A stretch of 64,000 bases of DNA. Origin: Roseobacter insulae. GTDB taxonomy: Bacteria; Pseudomonadota; Alphaproteobacteria; Rhodobacterales; Rhodobacteraceae. Positions within the stretch are counted from its first letter, which is position 1, and every line of letters begins with the position of its first letter. This document shows, piece by piece, positions 47,096-54,351 of the stretch. The translations under genes and the position numbers were made by a program. The stretch spans positions 496,001 to 560,000 of the forward strand of contig NZ_JAHXDN010000004.1 in NCBI RefSeq assembly GCF_019375555.1, in the 5' to 3' direction. The notes beneath the pieces were generated by a model. It was given only the letters and a program-made list of their open reading frames with translations. It was not told the DNA's origin and made no database searches.

Positions 47096-48063
47096 TGTTC
47101 ACTAGGCCGGAACTGGAAGCGGCGGTGCAGCTTGTGCACCGCCACATGCCCGCGACACCGCAACATGTCTGGCCATTGCTGAATGGCACCACCGGCGCCG
47201 AAGTCTGGGTCAAACACGAAAATCACACTCCCACCGGTGCGTTCAAAATTCGCGGGGCGTTCACGTTCATGGATTGGCTGGTGCGGACCAAGCCGAACGT
47301 GCGCGGCATCTGTACAGCCACGCGGGGCAACCACGGTCAGGGACAGGCGCGCGCCGCCACCAGCGCAGGTCTGATTGCCAAGGTCTATGTTCCGCACGGC
47401 AACTCGGTGGAAAAGAACGCAGCCATGCAGGCCTTCGGGGCCGAGCTTGTCGAGCACGGTGATGATTTCGACACCGCGAGGCTCGAAGCCTTCCGCGTGG
47501 CTGAGGTGGAGGGTTTGCACATCGTGCCACCCTTCCACAAGGAACTGGTACGGGGCGTTGCGACTTATGCCTACGAGCTGTTCACTGCGGCACCTGACCT
47601 CGACACCGTTTACGTGCCGATCGGCTGCGGGTCGGGCATCTGCGGTACGATCATCGCACGCGATGCCCTGGGACTGAGTACAAAGGTTGTCGGCGTTGTG
47701 TCGGATCGTGCCGCAACTGCGAAACTGTCGGTGGAGGCAGGGAGGCTGGTCGAAACGGAAACCGCCAATACCTTTGCGGACGGCATGGCCGTCAGGGTGC
47801 CGGTGCAGGCGGCGTTCGACATTTATTCCAAGGGCGCAGAGCGAATCATCACTGTGACCGATGATGAAGTTGCCGAGGCCATTCGGCTGTATTTCAGCCA
47901 TACGCATAACGTTGCCGAAGGCGCAGGAGCCGCGCCGCTTGCGGCATTGATGCAGGAACGCCGCCAGATGGCAGGCAAAAAGGTGGGTGTCATCCTGTGC
48001 GGCAGTAACATCGACACCGCGTGGTTCGCACAGGTTTTGGCGGGGCAGACACCACAAGTCTGA
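47095..48063 (+). CDS. Threonine/serine dehydratase-like PLP enzyme (fold type II)
   Basis: A 322-residue PLP-dependent lyase. The Schiff-base lysine is in PTGAFKIRGAF, with TATRGNHGQGQARAA for the phosphate and substrate loop, the glycine-rich PIGCGSGICGTI cofactor loop and a C-terminal EGAGAAPLAAL. The closest groups are catabolic threonine dehydratases and EutB of hydroxyectoine breakdown. It is translationally coupled to the gabD-like gene. The substrate is not decided; a role in feeding the aldehyde dehydrogenase is an inference. Confidence 0.88.
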   Translation: MFTRPELEAAVQLVHRHMPATPQHVWPLLNGTTGAEVWVKHENHTPTGAFKIRGAFTFMDWLVRTKPNVRGICTATRGNHGQGQARAATSAGLIAKVYVPHGNSVEKNAAMQAFGAELVEHGDDFDTARLEAFRVAEVEGLHIVPPFHKELVRGVATYAYELFTAAPDLDTVYVPIGCGSGICGTIIARDALGLSTKVVGVVSDRAATAKLSVEAGRLVETETANTFADGMAVRVPVQAAFDIYSKGAERIITVTDDEVAEAIRLYFSHTHNVAEGAGAAPLAALMQERRQMAGKKVGVILCGSNIDTAWFAQVLAGQTPQV

Positions 48064-48115
48064 CATCTGATCTCACTGCGGCCAGCACCGGTTTGATACT
48101 GGCCACGGTGCCGGC

Positions 48116-48682
48116 TCAGGCAGCATTCGCCGTGTCGGCAGACCACGTGTTTGACACAAATGCGGCGTCCAATTCCGTTTGCGCGATATGGTTCGTGTAA
48201 TTGGACAGGACCTTGAGGGCCGTACCCAACACGACCTCCAGAACGGTCTGCTTGCTGTAACCTGCATCAATAAGGGCGTGCACATCTGCCTCCGAGGGCC
48301 ACCCCCGGCTTTCATTCACGACGATCGAGAACTGGCGCAAGGCTTCCAGCCTGGTGTCGGCAATCGGAGTGTTGTTGCGCAACGCCTCAATGACGTCTTG
48401 CGCAACACCTGCGCCTTGCATGATCGTCGTGTGAGCGGCCATACAGTAGTTACATCCGTTCAGGCGGTTATTTGTCATCAGAATAACCTGACGCTCGGTT
48501 TCGGTCAGATCGGTTTTACCGAAGATTCCCGAAATCGACATGTAGCCCTCCACCAGGGTCGGGGCTTCTGCCATGGTCGCCAGCAGATTGGGCACAAAGC
48601 CCAGCTTGTTTTTCGCGGCTTCAAGAACGGGCCTTGCGTTGGCGGGAGCTGTTTCGATCGTATGGGTTGCAAAATCGGGCAT
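48116..48682 (-). CDS. AhpD/carboxymuconolactone-decarboxylase-family protein
   Basis: A 188-residue CMD-fold protein with the redox motif NGCNYCMAAHT near residue 80 and FVPNLLATMAEAPTLVEGYM at the N-terminus. Proteins with this C-x2-C-x3-H pattern are thiol-dependent peroxidases. It is divergent from a TetR-family gene with a 161-base spacer that contains three similar dyads, so that regulator probably controls it. The C-terminus (FVSNTWSADTANAA) is unremarkable. Confidence 0.9.
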   Translation of the reverse strand: MPDFATHTIETAPANARPVLEAAKNKLGFVPNLLATMAEAPTLVEGYMSISGIFGKTDLTETERQVILMTNNRLNGCNYCMAAHTTIMQGAGVAQDVIEALRNNTPIADTRLEALRQFSIVVNESRGWPSEADVHALIDAGYSKQTVLEVVLGTALKVLSNYTNHIAQTELDAAFVSNTWSADTANAA

Positions 48683-48716
48683 TGGGGTCTCCGTTTCGAA
48701 ATGAGGTGACTATTTA

Positions 48717-48796
48717 TACCGTTCGGTACAAACCGCAGCTATGCAGTCTGTACCGATCAGTCAATACCCGGCTGCCATTTTCTTGAACGCTCGGTA
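48717..48796. promoter_or_regulatory. Three related dyads between ahpD-like and tetR-type genes
   Basis: TACCGTTCGGTA (48717-48728) has perfect 5-bp arms. Degenerate copies follow at 48751-48762 (TACCGATCAGTC) and 48785-48796 (GAACGCTCGGTA). They share an ACCG-N2-CGGT core and lie in the spacer from which both genes start. This fits operators for the TetR-family protein encoded beside them. Confidence 0.5.
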
Positions 48797-48843
48797 TAAA
48801 TTCCTATATTTAAGGCAGGAAACCAAAGACAGGACAGGCTCCA

Positions 48844-49431
48844 ATGCCTTGGGAAAAGACATTCGATCTCGATGAAGCGACCGACAAGGCCATTCAGGTC
48901 TTTTGGAAAAAGGGCTATGAAGGCACGTCAATGGCCGATCTGATTGATGGTATGCAAATCAATAAAGGCAGCCTTTACAACGCCTTCGGATCAAAACAAG
49001 AACTCTTTGACCGCGCATTGCTGCGCTATGATCAGAAAACCCGTGCGACGTTTGTTGCCGATCTCAGCCAATGGGAGGATCCCGTTGCGGCAATCAACGC
49101 ATTTTTCGAACGGTTGCTCGATGAGGCGCAGTCCGGTCCCGAGAGCCTGGGATGTTTTATCATCAATACGGCCCAGGATCTGCCGAACCAGACACCCGAA
49201 GTGGTCAATATCGTCCGCGCCTCCTTATCGGAGCTCGAAGAGTTTTTCGAAACAATGATCGCGCGTGGCCACGACAGCGGCCGGATCTCCGCCGATGTGC
49301 AGGCCCGGCCGACGGCTCAGGCATTGTTGTCAATGGTGGTCGGGCTGCGCTTGTTGTCACGCGGCGCGGTCGATCCATCCACCCTGACAAGTATCAAAGA
49401 CAGCGCCATGCGCCTCGTCACATCCTCCTGA
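48844..49431 (+). CDS. TetR/AcrR-family transcriptional repressor
   Basis: A 195-residue regulator. The N-terminal HTH is FDLDEATDKAIQVFWKKGYEGTSMADLIDGMQINKGSLYNAFGSKQELFDRAL; the rest is the helical ligand-binding domain with a GCFIINTAQDLPNQTPEV segment seen in the YxaF/NemR-like group, whose members often respond to reactive electrophiles. A cysteine (near residue 103) in that segment could be a sensor, by analogy. Divergent from the AhpD-like gene, its likely target. Confidence 0.92.
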   Translation: MPWEKTFDLDEATDKAIQVFWKKGYEGTSMADLIDGMQINKGSLYNAFGSKQELFDRALLRYDQKTRATFVADLSQWEDPVAAINAFFERLLDEAQSGPESLGCFIINTAQDLPNQTPEVVNIVRASLSELEEFFETMIARGHDSGRISADVQARPTAQALLSMVVGLRLLSRGAVDPSTLTSIKDSAMRLVTSS

Positions 49432-49435
49432 TACG

Positions 49436-49464
49436 AAAAAGGGCGCAGCCCGCTGGCTGCGCCC
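49436..49464 (-). terminator. Intrinsic terminator of the small heat-shock gene
   Basis: A perfect 10-bp stem (49441-49450 with 49455-49464) and CGCT loop, followed on the minus strand by five T residues (49440-49436). The plus strand has no T run, so it serves mainly the gene ending at 49487, though the stem may also slow transcription from tetR. Confidence 0.88.
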
Positions 49465-49486
49465 TCAGGATGATGGGAGATGTCGG

Positions 49487-49954
49487 TTAATTGACGGCTT
49501 TGCTGTCAACAACGTCCTTTTCGATCTGCTTGGTCGAGGCGATCGAAATCTGACGCGGTTTCAGCGCTTCCGGTACTTCCCGCACAAGATCGATGTTCAG
49601 CATTCCGTCCGCGTGGGTCGCGCCGGTAACCTGCACGTGATCCGCCAGATGGAACCGGCGCTCGAACGCGCGTGTCGCGATACCGCGATGCAGGAAGCTG
49701 CGGCCCTCGTCTTCGTCCACTTTCTTGGCGGAAACGATCAGCGCGTTCTCGCGCACTTCGACCGAGAGATCGGCTTCGGAGAACCCGGCAACCGCGATAG
49801 AGATGCGGTAGGCGTCGCCGTCCAGCTTTTCGATGTTGTAGGGGGGGTATGAAGGTTGTGCGCCTTCGTTTGTCAGCACCCGGTCCATCAGATCCGCGAT
49901 CTGATCAAACCCGACGGTGGCACGGTAGAGCGGTGCAAAATCATATGTACGCAT
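49487..49954 (-). CDS. Small heat-shock protein, Hsp20/IbpA type
   Basis: A 155-residue holdase chaperone that binds unfolding proteins. N-terminus MRTYDFAPLYRATVGFDQIADLMD is the IbpA type; the alpha-crystallin domain covers about residues 35-130 (YNIEKLDGDAYRISIAVAGF, HRGIATRAFERRFHLADHV, DGMLNIDLVREVPE). The start at 49954 is fixed by GAGGA 7 bases upstream. That ribosome binding site lies in a hairpin resembling ROSE RNA thermometers. No RpoH promoter was identified. Confidence 0.94.
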   Translation of the reverse strand: MRTYDFAPLYRATVGFDQIADLMDRVLTNEGAQPSYPPYNIEKLDGDAYRISIAVAGFSEADLSVEVRENALIVSAKKVDEDEGRSFLHRGIATRAFERRFHLADHVQVTGATHADGMLNIDLVREVPEALKPRQISIASTKQIEKDVVDSKAVN

Positions 49955-49960
49955 TGTGTT

Positions 49961-49977
49961 ATCCTCTTTTGAGCGAT
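49961..49977 (-). promoter_or_regulatory. ROSE-like RNA thermometer hairpin over the Hsp20 ribosome binding site
   Basis: On the minus strand the leader ATCGCTCAAAAGAGGAT folds into AUC-G-CUC/GAG-GAU with an AAAA loop and one bulged G, burying the GAGGA ribosome binding site. A further G-C and U-A pair can form beyond one C/A mismatch. UCGCU opposite GAGGAU matches the conserved 3' hairpin of ROSE elements. Two more hairpins lie upstream at 50005-50018 and 50024-50048. Confidence 0.55.
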
Positions 49978-50080
49978 GACGCGCTGGCTGCTCCCGGGGG
50001 ACGCACACCAGCAGGTGTATCCGCCGGAGCCCTCATCAGGCACTCCGGACGTCATCAATGTGGGGATGGGTTTCAGGCTT

Positions 50081-50908
50081 TCAAGACCCTCCGGGGCGCA
50101 CGAATTTCGCGCCACCATCGGTTGATGTTCGACGTGCACTGCCGTTAACGGTGATCCGCTTGGCATCCGCCAACGGGCGCGACGCATTGGCCCGCATCTG
50201 CCGTTTCAGGTCAGCTACAAGATTGGGCAGCACCATCCCAAACGACGTTTTCCGGCCATCGTAATACCCCACGCTGGAGATAACTGAAATGATCTGGCCG
50301 CGTCCATTCCTGTGACTAAAAACCGGGGCGCCCGAAGATCCGAATGTGACGTCACAATCCATCAGGACAACTCCTTTGTACTGATCGAACATTCGGCACA
50401 CGGCCTGTCGTGACGGTAGCTCCGCCCGCCCGCGCCCATAGGATACGACGCTCACCGGGCCCTTGGCGAAACGCCCCTGATAAAGCACGAAAGGGTCCAG
50501 CACGTGCGTCGGAATCGGGGACGCCAGTTTTAACAAAGCGACATCATGGCGGATGTTCTGCGCCTCGACCCCGCGGGCCGGATCATAGCCCGGATGGGCC
50601 TCGATCTGGGATACCTTGCGCTCGGCCGCAGAGGTCCCGTGGCGCAGACCCGCACGGAAGGTCAGATCATCGGCCTCCAGAAGGTTGCCGGTTCGGGACG
50701 AATACACGCAGTGTGCCGCTGTCAGCACCAGTTCCGGCGCGATCAGGGTGGCGGTGCAGAAACCGACGTCATCGGCGTCCAGGCGCCCCACAGCCTGCCA
50801 GACCAACGCCTCGTTCGCCCCGTCCAGCCCGTCCAGCGCGGTATTGCGCGCCTGCGCGGAGGCGATACACGGAGCCAGAAGCAGAAGGACAAAGACAAGC
50901 TGGCGCAT
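50081..50908 (-). CDS. Secreted trypsin-like serine protease (S1)
   Basis: A 275-residue exported protease with signal MRQLVFVLLLLAPCIASA. The catalytic triad is complete: His in VLTAAHCVY, Asp in RHDVALLKLA, Ser in TFGSSGAPVF. Extra cysteines (GFCTATLI, AVCRMFDQ, LMDCDV) suggest disulfides. A short C-terminal tail ends GAKFVRPGGS. It is the second gene of a tandem pair with a paralogue that starts 3 bases before it ends upstream (50912). The Ser environment lacks the usual Asp-Ser pair (DSGGP), so activity may be unusual. Confidence 0.9.
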   Translation of the reverse strand: MRQLVFVLLLLAPCIASAQARNTALDGLDGANEALVWQAVGRLDADDVGFCTATLIAPELVLTAAHCVYSSRTGNLLEADDLTFRAGLRHGTSAAERKVSQIEAHPGYDPARGVEAQNIRHDVALLKLASPIPTHVLDPFVLYQGRFAKGPVSVVSYGRGRAELPSRQAVCRMFDQYKGVVLMDCDVTFGSSGAPVFSHRNGRGQIISVISSVGYYDGRKTSFGMVLPNLVADLKRQMRANASRPLADAKRITVNGSARRTSTDGGAKFVRPGGS

Positions 50909-50911
50909 GGA

Positions 50912-51733
50912 TCAGTTCAACGGTTTTATGAATTTTGCGCCGGAAGAGTGGCGCCCGCCGCCAACACCGACGCGGGCAGCAATTGGCGCGCTTTCCTGAT
51001 AGACCCCTTTGCCGGCCAGAATCTCGGACCGCAGGAACTCCAGAGGTGCGCCAAGCGCGGTCCCCAAGGAGACGTCCTCGCCGTTCATCTCTGCCTTGGC
51101 TGACACCACAGAGACGATTTGCGCCTTGCCGTCCGCAAAGGTGAAAATCGGCGCGCCCGAAGATCCGAAGTCCACCGAGCATGAGGTCACCAGAACGCCC
51201 TGCTGACGGGCGAGAACGGTGCACACTTCTTGAAGCGACGGTGCTTCGGAGCGGTCTCGTGCATAGCTCACCACACCCACCCGGTCGCCCTTGCGTGGCC
51301 GCGGCGCGGTCTCGAACGGCTCAATTGTCGTGTTACGGATAGGCCGCGCCAATTCCAGCAGGGCGATGTCATTTCGAACACGTTCCGAAGACACGTCTTC
51401 GTCGTACGTATAGTCGGGGTGCACAACAGCACGGCGCACCTGACGGTATGCAGAGGCACGCCCATTGCGCCACCCCGCAAGGAATTGCACGGTTTCATGG
51501 TTGATGCGCTTTCCGGAGGTCTTGTCGTAAAGGCAATGCGCCGCCGTCAGCACCAGATCGGGGCTGACCAAAGCACCCGTGCAAAAACCGTTTCCGCCAA
51601 TGTCCAAACGCCCCACGGCTTCCCATGGGCTGGCATCGTTACCATCTTCGAGCGACTTCAGGCGCGCATCTTCGGCGATGGCACCTGTCGTTGTAAGCAC
51701 CGCCAATCCAATTAAAAACAACCACTTTTGCAC
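50912..51733 (-). CDS. Secreted trypsin-like serine protease (S1), paralogue
   Basis: A 273-residue exported protein with signal MQKWLFLIGLAVLTTTGAIA and a full triad: His in VLTAAHCLY, Asp in RNDIALLELA, Ser in DFGSSGAPIF. Overall it resembles the downstream gene, including ELVLTAAHC/DLVLTAAHC, the VVSYxR segment and the tail GAKFIKPLN. As in its partner, GSSGAP replaces GDSGGP. The two genes are three bases apart and probably arose by duplication. Confidence 0.9.
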   Translation of the reverse strand: MQKWLFLIGLAVLTTTGAIAEDARLKSLEDGNDASPWEAVGRLDIGGNGFCTGALVSPDLVLTAAHCLYDKTSGKRINHETVQFLAGWRNGRASAYRQVRRAVVHPDYTYDEDVSSERVRNDIALLELARPIRNTTIEPFETAPRPRKGDRVGVVSYARDRSEAPSLQEVCTVLARQQGVLVTSCSVDFGSSGAPIFTFADGKAQIVSVVSAKAEMNGEDVSLGTALGAPLEFLRSEILAGKGVYQESAPIAARVGVGGGRHSSGAKFIKPLN

Positions 51734-51843
51734 TTAAATTTCCTTCGATCCGATGCAGATCAAGCTACGCATCAGATACGGCAGAAATAGGGCATTATGC
51801 GCCTGATTGGCGGCCTTTTGGTTAACGGACCGTCGCCAAATAG

Positions 51844-53166
51844 TTAACGAAGTATGGGGATACGGGCCGCACCTGTGTGTTCGTCGCTCAAGGCGGGCGG
51901 TTTTGGCCCCCCGGTCGCCCAATCCAGCAATTCGACGGTGTGAACAATTGGCAGTGCCGTGCCGGAGCCGATCTGCATCATGCAGCCAATGTTGCCAGCC
52001 GCGATCACGTCGGGTTTTTTCGCCTCCAGCGTCCGTACTTTGCGGTCTTTCAGTTTGCGGGATATTTCCGGCTGCATGAGGTTGTATGTTCCCGCCGACC
52101 CGCAACACAAATGCGGATCAGAAGGTTCTACAACGCTAAATCCGGCGCGTTTCAGCAGGTCTTTCGGAAAGGTCTTGATCTGCTGACCATGTTGCAGCGA
52201 ACAGGCCGCGTGATAGGCGACGACCATTTCCCTGTCCCCGCCCTCCGGCACGTCCAGCTTCATCAGCACCTCGGACACATCCATTGCAATGGCCGAAACG
52301 CGCGCCGCATCCTCTGCCAGCGCTTCATTGCGGAACATGTGCCCGTAGTCCTTGACGGTCGTGCCGCATCCGCTAGTGTTGATAACGATTGCGTCCAGCC
52401 CGCCGCCATCCATTTCCCCCGCCCAGGCGCGGATATTGCGGGCCGCTGTCTCACGACTTTCGGTTGTCTTGCCCATGTGGTGGGTCAGCGCGCCGCAGCA
52501 GCCTGCCCCTTCGGCCACCACGACTTCGCATCCCAGGCGGGTCAGCAGCCGAATGGTGGCGTCGTTGATGTCGGTGTTCAGCGCCCGCTGCGCACACCCC
52601 GTCATCAGGGCCACCCGCATTTTGTGCGACGTCTGAGGCGCAAACGTCTGAGGATCATCGTTTCGGCTGACAGGCGGGATCTTCCTTGGCGCCATTTCCA
52701 ACATCGCGCGCAACCGCGCATCCGGCATCAATCGCGCAAACGGGCGTCCCATTTTCGCACCGACCAGCGCCAGCCGAAACCGCATTGGGTAGGGTAGGAT
52801 GCGCGCCAGGATCCACCGCAGTGCGCGGTCACTGAAAGGGCGCTTGTAACGTTGTTCGATGTAGTCGCGGGCATGATCGACAAGATGCATGTAATGCACG
52901 CCGGAGGGACAGGTGCTCATGCAAGCCAGACAGCTCAGGCAACGATCTATGTGCTTGACCGTCTTTTCATCCGGGTCGCGATCGTTCTCCAGCATGTCCT
53001 TGATCAGGTAGATGCGGCCGCGCGGGCTGTCCAGTTCGTCACCCAGCACCTGATAGGTCGGGCATGTTGCCGTGCAAAACCCGCAGTGCACGCAAGATCG
53101 CAGAATCTCGTTGCTGCGTTTGATGGCCGGATCGGCGAGCTGTTGGTCGGTGAATGTCGTCTGCAT
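51844..53166 (-). CDS. glcF: Glycolate oxidase iron-sulfur subunit
   Basis: Accepts electrons from the GlcDE flavoproteins during oxidation of glycolate to glyoxylate. The 440-residue protein has two [4Fe-4S] motifs (Cys25, 28, 31, 35 and Cys76, 79, 82, 86) and two CCG-type domains (GCAQRALNTDIN...GAGCCGALTHH and AACSLQHGQQ...HLCCGSAGTYN). It is the last gene of glcD-glcE-glcF; its ATG overlaps the glcE stop by one base (TGATG). Confidence 0.96.
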   Translation of the reverse strand: MQTTFTDQQLADPAIKRSNEILRSCVHCGFCTATCPTYQVLGDELDSPRGRIYLIKDMLENDRDPDEKTVKHIDRCLSCLACMSTCPSGVHYMHLVDHARDYIEQRYKRPFSDRALRWILARILPYPMRFRLALVGAKMGRPFARLMPDARLRAMLEMAPRKIPPVSRNDDPQTFAPQTSHKMRVALMTGCAQRALNTDINDATIRLLTRLGCEVVVAEGAGCCGALTHHMGKTTESRETAARNIRAWAGEMDGGGLDAIVINTSGCGTTVKDYGHMFRNEALAEDAARVSAIAMDVSEVLMKLDVPEGGDREMVVAYHAACSLQHGQQIKTFPKDLLKRAGFSVVEPSDPHLCCGSAGTYNLMQPEISRKLKDRKVRTLEAKKPDVIAAGNIGCMMQIGSGTALPIVHTVELLDWATGGPKPPALSDEHTGAARIPILR

Positions 53167-54299
53167 CAGGCGACCTCTCTGGTCATCGGGCTCATCAAAC
53201 CGGGGTTGAGAATGCCGCGCGGATCAAACCGTGCCCGCAGCCCTTCAGAAATACGCGCCACACCCGGCGCTTCTGGCTCGAACTGCGGCACGGTATCGGA
53301 CCCGCCCCGCACTCGGGTAGCATGGCCGTCGTACCGGCCCAGCCGCGCCCGCAGATCCGTGCCGTGTGGCATCAGGAACCAGATCAGCCCGCCGCCCCAA
53401 TCATAGTAACATTCCTCTGCGCCGCTGGCGGCTACAAGGTCCGGGCCCGCCGTCGGTTTGCAGGAGACGCGCCAGACGTCACCTTCCGCCGTCGAGAACT
53501 TGCCAGCATCGCGCACGCCCTCCCAGAACCACAACGACATTTCGTCACTTGCGATCAGCATATCGGCGCCTTCATCCGCGAACAGCGCCTTGAGCTGCTC
53601 CAGCCGGTAGGCGACCGACGCCTCGAAACCTTCCACCCGCAGCGCGGTCACCGGGTCGTCGTCAAGTATCTTGGCGCAATGGGCAGCCCCCGTGATTTCG
53701 TAAGGCGAGCCCATTGCCTTTGCCATAGCCGCGACCGCCGCACGATCCTCAAGACCCCGCAACATCAGCGTGCCTTGTGTCTCCGGCACCGGCAGCACCT
53801 TGAGCGCCACCTCCGTCATCACACCAAGCGTGCCAAAAGATCCGCACATCAGTTTCACCAGATCATACCCGGTGACGTTCTTCATGACGCGCCCGCCATT
53901 TTTCACAATGTTTCCGGCACCATCGACGTATCGCACGCCCAATGCGTAGTCCCGCGCCGCGCCGCCTTGTATCCGGCGCGGGCCGCTCACATTTGCCGCA
54001 ATGACACCCCCCAGCGTCGGCTCGCCCTCGGTCCCGAGCAATACCCGATGGTCCATCGGCTCAAACGCAAGCCGCTGGTTTTCTGCCGCCAGCGCGCTCT
54101 CGATCTCCGACACCGGGGTGCCGGCCTGTGCGACAATCGTCAGGGCACCCGGTTCATAGAGCGAGATGCCCGACAGACCGGAGGTTGACAGGACATCGCC
54201 CATCGGTCGAAGCCCGCGCGTGCCGCCGCCCTGAATTGCCAGGGGACCCCGGGCCGATTTGATCGCATCGGCAAGCGCCTGTTCTGTGTCAGGTATCAT
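53166..54299 (-). CDS. glcE: Glycolate oxidase FAD-binding subunit
   Basis: A 377-residue FAD-linked subunit of the GlcDEF complex. The PCMH-type FAD domain is at the N-terminus (AIQGGGTRGL, EPGALTIVAQAGTPVSEIESALAAENQRLAFEP, GGVIAANVSGPRRIQGGAARDYALGVRYV) with NGGRVMKNVTGYDLVKLMCGSFGTLGVMTEV, which is specific to GlcE. It is shorter than GlcD and ends with RFDPRGILNPG. Coupled to glcF; a 52-base spacer separates it from glcD. Confidence 0.96.
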   Translation of the reverse strand: MIPDTEQALADAIKSARGPLAIQGGGTRGLRPMGDVLSTSGLSGISLYEPGALTIVAQAGTPVSEIESALAAENQRLAFEPMDHRVLLGTEGEPTLGGVIAANVSGPRRIQGGAARDYALGVRYVDGAGNIVKNGGRVMKNVTGYDLVKLMCGSFGTLGVMTEVALKVLPVPETQGTLMLRGLEDRAAVAAMAKAMGSPYEITGAAHCAKILDDDPVTALRVEGFEASVAYRLEQLKALFADEGADMLIASDEMSLWFWEGVRDAGKFSTAEGDVWRVSCKPTAGPDLVAASGAEECYYDWGGGLIWFLMPHGTDLRARLGRYDGHATRVRGGSDTVPQFEPEAPGVARISEGLRARFDPRGILNPGLMSPMTREVA

Positions 54300-54351
54300 A
54301 CATGTCTCGTGTGGGTGAATGTGGTGTTTTGCCCGTCAGCGGCACGGGGGC

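Noticed and set aside
47059-48066. 335-codon minus-strand frame
   Set aside because: Antisense to the PLP dehydratase, no motifs.
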